A stretch of DNA of 64,000 nt from Dictyobacter kobayashii (GTDB taxonomy: Bacteria; Chloroflexota; Ktedonobacteria; Ktedonobacterales; Ktedonobacteraceae): positions 248,001-312,000 of the forward strand of contig NZ_BIFS01000001.1 of NCBI RefSeq assembly GCF_003967555.1. The letters are read 5' to 3'. Under the pieces are notes generated by a model. That model had not been told where the DNA came from, searched no databases, and worked only from the letters and a program-made list of their open reading frames with translations. The stretch's first letter is position 1, and every line of letters starts with the position of its first letter. The position numbers and the translations under genes are program-made. Shown here piece after piece: positions 56,883 through 64,000 of this stretch.

Positions 56883-58316
56883 ATGACCCCAGAGGAAGTC
56901 TTAAAGCTAGCAAAAGAAAACGGAGTCAAAATTGTTGACTTCAAATTTTCTGATCTACCAGGTACCTGGCAGCATTTCAGTGTGCCCGTGCATGTATTGT
57001 CAGAAGATTTATTTTCAGAAGGCTTACCATTTGATGGTTCCAGCGTACGTGGCTTCCAGACCATCAATGAGAGTGACATGCTGGTGATTCCTGATGCAGA
57101 AACTGCATTCCTGGACCCATTCACCAATGTTCCTACTCTAAGCCTCACATGTGATATCGCTCATCCAGGTGCAGCCGGTAGTCAGAAGCCCTATAGCCGC
57201 GATCCTCGCTACATTGCCCGCAAGGCCGAAGAGTATCTGCGCAGCACAGGCATCGCAGACACAGCCTTCTTCGGTCCAGAAGCCGAATTCTACATTTTCG
57301 ATAATGTCCGTTACGCTTCTGGTGATAATATCCAGTATGCAGAAGTCGATTCGGATGAGGCCCACTGGAATAGTAAGGGCCGCGACGATGCTCGCAATCT
57401 GGGGCACCTGATGAACGTTAAAGGTGGCTATTTCCCTGTTGCTCCTAGCGATACCTATCAGGATCTGCGTTCAGAGATGGTGCTGAACCTGGAAGCTCTG
57501 GGTATCTCGGTTGAAGCCCACCACCACGAAGTTGGTGCTGCTGGACAGTGTGAAATTGACTACAAATTTGGTACCCTGCTCAATACTGCGGACAAGCTTT
57601 TGCTCTTCAAATATGTAATTAAAAATACTGCCCGCAAGTATGGTAAGTCGGTTACCTTCATGCCAAAGCCAATCTATGGTGACAATGGCTCCGGTATGCA
57701 CACCCACCAGAGTCTGTGGAAAGGCGGCAAGCCTCTCTTCTATGAAGAGGGTGGTTATGCTAACCTGTCACAATTGGCTCGCTACTACATTGGCGGCGTC
57801 TTGACCCACGCTCCTTCGATCCTGGCCATTGCTGCATCTTCTACGAACAGCTATAAGCGCCTGGTTCCTGGTTTCGAAGCACCGGTCAATCTAGTCTTCT
57901 CACAGGGTAACCGTAGTGCGGCAATCCGTATTCCACGGACCGAGAGCCCGAAAGCGACCCGCGTGGAGTTCCGCCCGCCAGACCCAACCGCCAACCCATA
58001 CCTGCTCTTCTCCGCTCTGCTCATGGCTGGCCTGGATGGTATTCGCAATGAGATCGACCCCAGCCAGTATGGCTATGGTCCAGTCGATAAAGACCTGTAC
58101 AGCATGACCAAAGCAGAATTAAGCGAGATTAGCTCGGTCCCAGGTTCTCTTGATGAGTCCCTTAAGGCACTCGAAAATGACCATGCCTTCTTGCTTGAGG
58201 GTGGCGTCTTCACATCAGATGTATTAGAAAAGTACGTTGACCTCAAACGTGAGCAAGCCGATCAGGTCCGCCTGCGCCCTGCTCCCATTGAATTCTCCAT
58301 GTACTACGACGCCTAA
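56883..58316 (+). CDS. glnA: Glutamine synthetase, type I
   Basis: ATP-dependent amidation of glutamate, dodecameric. 477 residues. LPFDGSSVRGF near residue 50, the metal-site glutamates in FFGPEAEFYIFD, HHHEVGAAGQCEIDY, DNGSGMHTHQSLW and the NRSAAIRIP block are all present. The C-terminal region has DLYSMTKAEL, so a tyrosine is present where GSI-beta enzymes are adenylylated (usual NLYDLP). This suggests, without proving, adenylylation control. The start at 56883 has AGGAGA upstream. No glnB, glnE or amtB lies near. Confidence 0.96.
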   Translation: MTPEEVLKLAKENGVKIVDFKFSDLPGTWQHFSVPVHVLSEDLFSEGLPFDGSSVRGFQTINESDMLVIPDAETAFLDPFTNVPTLSLTCDIAHPGAAGSQKPYSRDPRYIARKAEEYLRSTGIADTAFFGPEAEFYIFDNVRYASGDNIQYAEVDSDEAHWNSKGRDDARNLGHLMNVKGGYFPVAPSDTYQDLRSEMVLNLEALGISVEAHHHEVGAAGQCEIDYKFGTLLNTADKLLLFKYVIKNTARKYGKSVTFMPKPIYGDNGSGMHTHQSLWKGGKPLFYEEGGYANLSQLARYYIGGVLTHAPSILAIAASSTNSYKRLVPGFEAPVNLVFSQGNRSAAIRIPRTESPKATRVEFRPPDPTANPYLLFSALLMAGLDGIRNEIDPSQYGYGPVDKDLYSMTKAELSEISSVPGSLDESLKALENDHAFLLEGGVFTSDVLEKYVDLKREQADQVRLRPAPIEFSMYYDA

Positions 58317-58327
58317 GCATATACGCG

Positions 58328-58370
58328 CAAGAAGGTCCCGGCTACCCACATGTAGCCCGGGGCCTTCTTG
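58328..58370 (+). terminator. Terminator of glnA
   Basis: An 18-bp stem with one bulge (58328-58345 with 58352-58370), 6-base loop, followed by TATTTCTATTT. Confidence 0.85.
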
Positions 58371-58585
58371 TATTTCTATTTCATGATCTGTATTGTTGCT
58401 CAAAATATGACCTGCTTTGCCAGCTAACACACATCATAATTAATATGAGTACTATACGCACCAAAATCCTTAATAGTTTGCGCACTTCCGCGTCATAAAA
58501 ATAGGCACCCAACACACGTCGACAAACGTGCTATAGTATGACATAACAGCAAGTTTGTTAGAGTTACACATAGAGGGGCACGGAT

Positions 58586-59581
58586 ATGGAATTACTTGTA
58601 GATAGTTATGGACGACGTATCAAAAGTATGCGGATCTCAATTACCGATAAGTGTAATTTTCGCTGCACTTATTGTATGCCTGCGGAAGGACTCCCCTGGC
58701 TTAAGAAAGATGAAATCCTTTCATACGAAGAAATTGTGCGCATCGCTCGCGTTTCGGTCGCGATGGGCATTGAGCAGATTCGCTTGACCGGCGGAGAACC
58801 CCTGGTGAGACGCGATGTACCAGATCTCGTGCATCAGTTAGGGCAGATTGAGGGCTTGCGCAGCCTGAGCCTGACCACTAATGGCATCCTATTGAAACAC
58901 CAGGCGAAAGCTCTGGCTGAAGCTGGTCTGACACGCATTAATGTCAGTCTGGATTCACTGCTGCGCGAGAAGTTTGCCAGGTTGACGCGCCGCGATCAAT
59001 TAGAGCATGTATTAGAAGGACTGGCCGAACTGGAAAAATATCCTTCTATACGTCCTATTAAGATTAATGCCGTGGCTATGCGTGGCTATACCGAGGAGGA
59101 AGTACTCTCCTTTGCTCGCTTTGCTCGCGATAAAGCTTATGTGGTGCGTTGGATTGAATTCATGCCGCTAGATGCCGATCAGATCTGGCGCAAAGAAGAT
59201 ATCCTGTCCGGGGCGGAAATCAAACAAATTATCGAGTCTGAATATGGTCCCTTGCAACAAATTACCTCTGGCGATCCTTCAGAAACCGCACGCCGCTATA
59301 CATTTAGTGATGGTATCGGGGAAGTAGGCTTCATTAATCCTGTCAGTGAACCTTTCTGCTCCACCTGTGATCGTATTCGAATTACAGCAGATGGGCAATT
59401 ACGCACCTGCCTGTTTGGAACTGAGGAGACAGACCTGCGCGCCATTGTACGCGCCCACACGGACGATGAGCTACTCATCCAGACAATCCGCCAGGCAGTG
59501 TTGAATAAAGAATTAAAGCATTATATCGGGGATAAAAGATTCCGCCGCACCAATAGGACAATGTCGAGAATTGGGGGATAG
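58586..59581 (+). CDS. moaA: GTP 3',8-cyclase (molybdenum cofactor synthesis)
   Basis: Radical-SAM enzyme converting GTP to 3',8-cyclo-GTP, the first step of molybdopterin synthesis. 331 residues. The SAM cluster is C23-N-F-R-C27-T-Y-C30. LTGGEPLVR is the GGEP motif. The C-terminal substrate cluster is FCSTCDRIRITADGQLRTCLF with three cysteines. The protein ends in SRIGG, the double-glycine tail MoaA requires. AGAGGGGCACGGAT precedes the ATG. No other mo- gene is present in the window. Confidence 0.96.
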   Translation: MELLVDSYGRRIKSMRISITDKCNFRCTYCMPAEGLPWLKKDEILSYEEIVRIARVSVAMGIEQIRLTGGEPLVRRDVPDLVHQLGQIEGLRSLSLTTNGILLKHQAKALAEAGLTRINVSLDSLLREKFARLTRRDQLEHVLEGLAELEKYPSIRPIKINAVAMRGYTEEEVLSFARFARDKAYVVRWIEFMPLDADQIWRKEDILSGAEIKQIIESEYGPLQQITSGDPSETARRYTFSDGIGEVGFINPVSEPFCSTCDRIRITADGQLRTCLFGTEETDLRAIVRAHTDDELLIQTIRQAVLNKELKHYIGDKRFRRTNRTMSRIGG

Positions 59582-59721
59582 TTCAATCAAACGATTGATA
59601 GTACACATTCTTTACATATACAAGTGATACTTTTAATTAGTCACTTACCCCATTAATACTGTGTAAATAAATGCAAAAAGAATGTTACAAAAAAGAGGCA
59701 GGATCGTCATTATAGTCAAAT

Positions 59722-59741
59722 AGACAAAATATATATTGTCT
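59722..59741. promoter_or_regulatory. Inverted repeat upstream of the small HTH gene
   Basis: AGACAA-N8-TTGTCT, with a further TTTTGTCT half-site at 59751-59758. It lies about 85 bases before the HTH gene start and is a possible autoregulatory operator. Confidence 0.4.
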
Positions 59742-59826
59742 GACATATTATTTTGTCTTAATGTATTAGCATCGTAGTAAATATTCATTCGGCCTGACTA
59801 GAGTAACGGGCCAGAAAGAGGAAATT

Positions 59827-60057
59827 GTGGCAAACGAGGAAGCGGATCTGTTGACCGTTGGCGAGGTCGCAAAACAACTACGCGTCGATGACACCACTGT
59901 TCGCCGGTGGATTAAAAGTGGTGTGCTTGAGGCGATCTCACTCCCCCATAGTGGTATACGCCAGGCTTATCGCATTCGCCGCTCAACATTAGAAGCCCTA
60001 CTTGCAGCCCCACCATCCCTATCTGATGAAGACAACGTTGGTACAGAAACAGATTAG
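59827..60057 (+). CDS. Small excisionase/BldC-like helix-turn-helix protein
   Basis: A 76-residue DNA-binding protein. LTVGEVAKQLRVDDTTVRRWIKSGVLEAI is the MerR/excisionase-type winged HTH (in part), and the wing is QAYRIRRSTLEALL. No integrase or mobile element is adjacent, so a chromosomal BldC-type regulator is likelier than a phage excisionase. GTG start with AGAGGAAATT upstream. Single gene followed by its own terminator. Confidence 0.88.
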   Translation: MANEEADLLTVGEVAKQLRVDDTTVRRWIKSGVLEAISLPHSGIRQAYRIRRSTLEALLAAPPSLSDEDNVGTETD

Positions 60058-60063
60058 TCTATT

Positions 60064-60110
60064 AGCTTCCGAACTGCTAGTTTCCTCCCCCCCACTAGCA
60101 GACGGAGGCT
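60064..60110 (+). terminator. Terminator of the small HTH gene
   Basis: AGCTTCCG (60064-60071) and CTGCTAGT (60074-60081) pair with ACTAGCAG (60094-60101) and CGGAGGCT (60103-60110), followed by TTTT. Confidence 0.85.
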
Positions 60111-60165
60111 TTTCAGGGTCCAGAAATATTGATTTAAATTATATGTATAAGCGTCTTATATAGCT

Positions 60166-60702
60166 CTACAAATTAGTTCGATATAGTTGCAATCCATCGA
60201 TAACAAATTGATTCGTTGCCCGTATATCGCATTTCGCTGCCAGGTGAGAGGCTGCACTATCCGCTATTGGAAGCAAGGCCTCAAAATAAACAGGGATACC
60301 TTCGGCTTCAGCCTCGAATTCAAAGTCTGAAGCCAGAAGTCGAGCTCGATTTAAGGCACCCACTAGCAAGGAGCGCCCTGCCCCTCTACGCCGATGCTGT
60401 GGATGTACCGCTCCCTGGCAGCGCAGATGATAACCATCAGCATCCTGCAGACATTCCAGCAATGTATAGCCAACGATCTCCCCTTCAATACCCTCTAAAG
60501 TTCCTCCCTGCCCCCAGGTGAGCAATTCATCATCATCATCAGTCATAACAAAGGCATTCTCCAGGGCATTACGCTCAGGGGCTAATAACCAGTCAGAAAA
60601 CTCTTGCTCTTCCCTCACGGGTAACTGGTCAGCCAGCGCTGCCGCCTGCTGGATGGTAATTAACGAGGAGAGATCTCCTGTACGAAAATAACGAATACGC
60701 AT
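60166..60702 (-). CDS. GNAT-family N-acetyltransferase
   Basis: A 178-residue acetyltransferase. The acetyl-CoA loop is AVHPQHRRRGAGRSLLVGAL (Q/RxxGxG/A) near residues 97-116, preceded by the IVGYTLLECLQDADGYHL strand pair. The second half (VYFEALLPIADS onward) looks like part of a further domain, perhaps degenerate. Substrate unknown. Single gene, with 290 bases of AT-rich DNA separating it from the divergent PLP enzyme gene. Confidence 0.85.
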   Translation of the reverse strand: MRIRYFRTGDLSSLITIQQAAALADQLPVREEQEFSDWLLAPERNALENAFVMTDDDDELLTWGQGGTLEGIEGEIVGYTLLECLQDADGYHLRCQGAVHPQHRRRGAGRSLLVGALNRARLLASDFEFEAEAEGIPVYFEALLPIADSAASHLAAKCDIRATNQFVIDGLQLYRTNL

Positions 60703-60994
60703 ACGCTTGTTAGTCTTTCTAGGCTAAAAATAACAGAGAACTGTATATAGTATAATACTTTGTAACAGCTTCAGGTGTGAAAAGCATTAGTTCAATTCAA
60801 AAATCCGTTAGACATAGACAGTATATCTGTTGTAAATAAAAAACAACTCGCTTACACATACAGGTGAACTGTTTTGCCATCAAAAGATGCACAGTCACCA
60901 ATACATCGGCTATACTATAAGCACATACATTATTTAAATTCTCACAGCTCTGTATGCTTTCTGGTCATATCTATACTAGAGGAGATCATATAAT

Positions 60995-62155
60995 TTGGTT
61001 ACACTAGCTCATCTCCAGGAGATCCGTAGCGCTCTCCCGGCCACCACCACGCAAATCTATCTCAATACTGGCACATTTGGCCCTTTACCGGCTTGTGTGC
61101 CTCAGGCTATTACAGCACGTATCCAGGAAGAGTGGCAACAAGGTCGCCTGGGACCTGCTGGCTTCGGTAGTATCACCACTATCTCCCAGCAGGCCCGCGA
61201 ACATGCCGCACGCCTGCTCCATTGCCAGACCGAAGAGATTAGCCTGACCGACAATACAGGTGAAGGAATGAACATTGTCAGCTATGGCATTAACTGGCAG
61301 GCTGGCGATGAGGTTATCACTACCAACCATGAACATATCAGTGCATTGGCCCCTCTCTATCAAATACGTGACCGCTCGGGCATAGTTGTACGCGTCGCGG
61401 ACCTCGGTCCACGTGCCAATCAATCTGCGCGTGACGCTATTGAGAAGCTCATTACTCCTCGCACCCGCTTGATATCACTCTCGCATGTTACCTGGACCAC
61501 AGGAGCCATCCTGGATGTCCAGGAGGTTGCGGCTCTGGGTCGCGCACACAATATTCCTGTCCTTATCGATGGAGCTCAATCCGCAGGTAACATTCCCATC
61601 GATGTTACAGCGTTAGGTGTAGATTTCTATGCGATCCCGATGCAGAAGTGGTTGTGTGGACCTGATGGAACCGGTGCGCTCTATGTGCGCCAGGAGTCGT
61701 TGCACTATATTCAGTCAACCTATGTGGGCTACAATTCTGCTAAATTCGGCCCCAGTCCAAATTGGGAATTGCATGACCATGCGCAACGTTTCGAGGTCGG
61801 CGGTCGCCAGACTGCAGCCATCAGCGGACAAAGCGCCGTCCTGCATTGGTTGGAAACCGTGGTCGGATATGAATGGCTCTTCGCACGTATCAAGGAGCTT
61901 AATAACTATGCCTATCAGACACTCAAAGAGATTCCTGATCTGACCATACTTACACCAGAACCCGGGCACAGTGGCATCCTCACCTTTACTATTGCTGATA
62001 CAGACGAGGTAGAGCTCGTCACTTATCTGCGTGAAATGCATAACATTGCTGTTCGCAGCATTCCAGATAATAAATCTCTGCGTATCTCGACCGGTTTCTT
62101 CAATACCGAAAGCGAGATCGATACTTTAGCCCATGCCCTCTTACATCGAAAATAA
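60995..62155 (+). CDS. egtE: Class V aminotransferase-fold PLP enzyme, EgtE-like
   Basis: 386 residues. The PLP lysine is in PMQKWLCGPDGTG near residue 220, preceded by PVLIDGAQSAGNIPID, which carries the cofactor-binding Asp/Gln. TNHEHISALAP and the C-terminal SLRISTGFFNTESEID are typical of isopenicillin-epimerase/cysteine desulfurase relatives. EgtE-type C-S lyases cleave the hercynylcysteine sulfoxide to ergothioneine. The assignment relies on egtB, encoded 525 bases downstream; other class V functions are possible. TTG start at 60995 with AGAGGAGA 9 bases upstream. Confidence 0.78.
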   Translation: MVTLAHLQEIRSALPATTTQIYLNTGTFGPLPACVPQAITARIQEEWQQGRLGPAGFGSITTISQQAREHAARLLHCQTEEISLTDNTGEGMNIVSYGINWQAGDEVITTNHEHISALAPLYQIRDRSGIVVRVADLGPRANQSARDAIEKLITPRTRLISLSHVTWTTGAILDVQEVAALGRAHNIPVLIDGAQSAGNIPIDVTALGVDFYAIPMQKWLCGPDGTGALYVRQESLHYIQSTYVGYNSAKFGPSPNWELHDHAQRFEVGGRQTAAISGQSAVLHWLETVVGYEWLFARIKELNNYAYQTLKEIPDLTILTPEPGHSGILTFTIADTDEVELVTYLREMHNIAVRSIPDNKSLRISTGFFNTESEIDTLAHALLHRK

Positions 62156-62172
62156 CCTTGCTCAATTGTTGT

Positions 62173-62196
62173 AAAGCGCCTCTTCAGGGGCGCTTT
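62173..62196 (+). terminator. Terminator of the PLP enzyme gene
   Basis: AAAGCGCCTC pairs with GGGGCGCTTT around TTCA, followed by TTTT. Confidence 0.85.
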
Positions 62197-62310
62197 TTTA
62201 TTTCATCCTCCATCATCCTGACACATTGCTTTGACAGACCAATCGCTGTCAGGGCTTCTTTATGTTCGTCCATAGATCACAAGCAAGCGATACGAGGTCC
62301 ATTCTGTCAT

Positions 62311-62364
62311 GTGTGGAGTGTGTGTGATGGGCGACCGCAGCCGCCCATCACACACACTCCACAC
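62311..62364. repeat. Palindromic repeat element E8
   Basis: A 23-bp perfect inverted repeat (62311-62333 with 62342-62364) with 8-base loop. A GGCGCC-GCA-GGCGCC short hairpin lies to the right (62374-62388), as in other members of the family. Confidence 0.8.
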
Positions 62365-62680
62365 TCCCAACCCGGCGCCGCAGGCGCCCAAGAGGAACAT
62401 GGAAAAGCCCTGAATCTCTGCTCCCTAACTTGAGTAAAAAGCTATTCGAGTTTACAATAGGAAGGCCTATGTTAGAAGAATGCAGAGCTCTAGCACAGGT
62501 AAACAAGATTGAAAAACCTGAGCAGAAATAGCTAAAAAACCAGCATTAGCATGATCCATACAAGAGAAAGGTGAGCAGGCAACTGGAGAAAGTACTCACG
62601 ATACCGATTATTAGCCATTGTAGGTTTTGTTCTCGGATAACAGAAGTATAGGTATTGAGATCGCTTCAAGGAGTTGCAGA

Positions 62681-63979
62681 GTGGCAAAAAATATCCAGGA
62701 CCCTCCAGTGCTATCACCATCAGCACCCAGACAAGCCTTACTGGAAGCCTACACACGCGTACGTCGTTTTTCGGAGCAGCTATGCGCTCCACTGGTGATA
62801 GAAGATTATGTAATTCAATCAATGCCTGACGTGAGTCCAACACGTTGGCATCTAGCTCATACATCCTGGTTCTTTGAGACCTTTGTACTTTTACCACACG
62901 TCCCCGCGTATGAATCACCCCATCCACAGTATGCCTACCTGTTTAATTCCTATTACAATTCAGTCGGAGAGCGCCATTGCCGTCCAAAGCGTGGCTTAAT
63001 CTCGCGGCCCACTGTCCAGGAGACCTATGCCTACCGGCAATATGTGGATGAGCGTATCAGCGACTTTTTGCTGACATGTGATGAAAATGTATTGCAAAAG
63101 GTGGCTCCCGTGGTAACCCTGGGTATTCACCATGAGCAACAGCATCAAGAATTAATGGTAACTGATATCAAACACGTTCTCTCCTGCAATCCCTTACACC
63201 CGGTTTACCTGGAACAGCCTACCTATCCAGCTCAACCCCCGGCTACACTAGAATGGATCAGCTATCCAGAAGAACTGGCCTGGCTTGGCTATGCTGGCGA
63301 TGGTTTCTTCTATGATAATGAGGGGCCGCGTCACCGCGAGTTTGTGGATGCCTACCAACTGGGCTCACGCTTGATCACTAACGGCGAGTATCTTCAATTT
63401 ATTGAGGATGGCGGTTATCAAAATCCACTACTCTGGCTCTCCAGCGGCTGGAATACCGTCCAGGCCGAACAGTGGCAGGCCCCCCTATATTGGGAAAAGC
63501 AGGATGGGCGCTGGATGATGATGACCTTGAGCGGGCTACGTGCCGTTGAGCCAGCTGAGCCGGTCTGCCATGTCAGTTTTTATGAGGCCGACGCTTATGC
63601 TCGTTGGGCCGATGCACGACTGGCAACCGAGGCAGAATGGGAATTGGCCGCGCGCCTGCTGCCAATCGAAGGCAATTTTGTTGAAAACCAGACCTTCCAT
63701 CCCGTCCCATTGGCAACGTCAACGACATCGGAGCTGCCGCTGCAGATGTACGGGGATGTATGGGAGTGGACGCAGAGCGCCTATCTACCCTACCGTGGCT
63801 ATCGACCCGCTCCAGGGGCGTTAGGCGAATACAATGGTAAGTTCATGTGCAACCAGTTCGTCCTGCGTGGTGGCTCCTGCGCAACCTCCATTACCCATAT
63901 CCGACCCACCTATCGCAATTTCTTTCCACCAGATGCACGCTGGCAATTTATGGGCGTTCGTTTAGCACGAGAGGTGTAA
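62681..63979 (+). CDS. egtB: Ergothioneine synthase EgtB (hercynylcysteine sulfoxide synthase)
   Basis: Non-heme iron enzyme that joins trimethylhistidine (hercynine) to a thiol with oxygen. 432 residues from the GTG at 62681. The N-terminal DinB-like domain has an early histidine (RWHLAHTSWFFETF) and HHEQQHQELMVTD, which together supply the iron ligands. The C-terminal sulfatase-modifying (FGE-like) domain has RLATEAEWELAA, DVWEWTQSAY and VLRGGSCAT. AAGGAG lies 7 bases before the GTG; the frame open to 62627 has no support. The window ends 21 bases after the stop, so egtD or egtC may follow. Confidence 0.93.
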   Translation: MAKNIQDPPVLSPSAPRQALLEAYTRVRRFSEQLCAPLVIEDYVIQSMPDVSPTRWHLAHTSWFFETFVLLPHVPAYESPHPQYAYLFNSYYNSVGERHCRPKRGLISRPTVQETYAYRQYVDERISDFLLTCDENVLQKVAPVVTLGIHHEQQHQELMVTDIKHVLSCNPLHPVYLEQPTYPAQPPATLEWISYPEELAWLGYAGDGFFYDNEGPRHREFVDAYQLGSRLITNGEYLQFIEDGGYQNPLLWLSSGWNTVQAEQWQAPLYWEKQDGRWMMMTLSGLRAVEPAEPVCHVSFYEADAYARWADARLATEAEWELAARLLPIEGNFVENQTFHPVPLATSTTSELPLQMYGDVWEWTQSAYLPYRGYRPAPGALGEYNGKFMCNQFVLRGGSCATSITHIRPTYRNFFPPDARWQFMGVRLAREV

Positions 63980-64000
63980 CATCGTACAAAGCATACAAGA

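Noticed and set aside
59827..60057. Phage or integrative-element excisionase
   Set aside because: No integrase, attachment repeats or other mobile genes are nearby. A chromosomal BldC-like regulator fits better.

Overview
The window reads as chromosomal DNA of a Chloroflexota bacterium, most probably class Ktedonobacteria. This is inferred from the gene set and not from a marker gene. The signs are three large Ser/Thr kinases with C-terminal zinc-ribbon, FHA or extracellular domains, a coenzyme F420 cluster with a stand-alone nitroreductase-type subunit, T-box and FMN riboswitches in front of non-Firmicute-like genes, a RibXY-type riboflavin transporter, and balanced base composition. No tRNA, rRNA, CRISPR array, transposase or prophage gene was found.

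Layout. 1-2.7 kb: nth, two uncharacterised genes and a two-zinc-ribbon protein with palindromes on both sides. 2.7-8 kb (minus): lipid kinase, a rhamnose mutarotase/amidohydrolase pair, comM and a histone-deacetylase-like gene. 9-19 kb: two Ser/Thr kinases, an APH-like gene, a rhodanese, a DUF6391-like gene and the 2-oxoglutarate dehydrogenase pair sucA-sucB. 19.2-24 kb: an isoleucine T-box driving alaX and ileS. 24-30 kb: two paralogous LacI regulators flanking a sugar ABC operon, with three copies of one operator in the divergent promoter region. 30-33 kb: a dense block of palindromic repeats, an amidase and a HAD hydrolase. 33-41 kb (minus): T-box, argC, argB, a HAD-phosphotransferase fusion, then hisH-hisA-hisF-hisI. 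41-47 kb: a CDF metal transporter with three tandem C-terminal domains, a receptor-like kinase and a CPBP protease. 47-50.4 kb (minus): FMN riboswitch with ribX-ribY, and a PIG-L deacetylase. 51-54.4 kb: F420 genes cofE, an FbiB-like reductase, cofD and cofC. 54.5-64 kb: a PhyH dioxygenase divergent from a leaderless AraC regulator, glnA, moaA, a small HTH protein, a GNAT gene, and egtE/egtB-like ergothioneine genes.

Two observations cut across the whole window. First, ten genes are interrupted by eleven single-base frameshifts, nearly all in short homopolymers (mostly a missing G/C). The encoded protein continues perfectly in the neighbouring frame, so uncorrected sequencing error is more likely than true gene decay. 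I annotate these genes as full spans. Second, at least eight intergenic regions carry long near-perfect hairpins (21-38 bp arms) that share a loose consensus and GC-rich satellite hairpins. They look like a lineage-specific family of palindromic repeats, sometimes serving as terminators.
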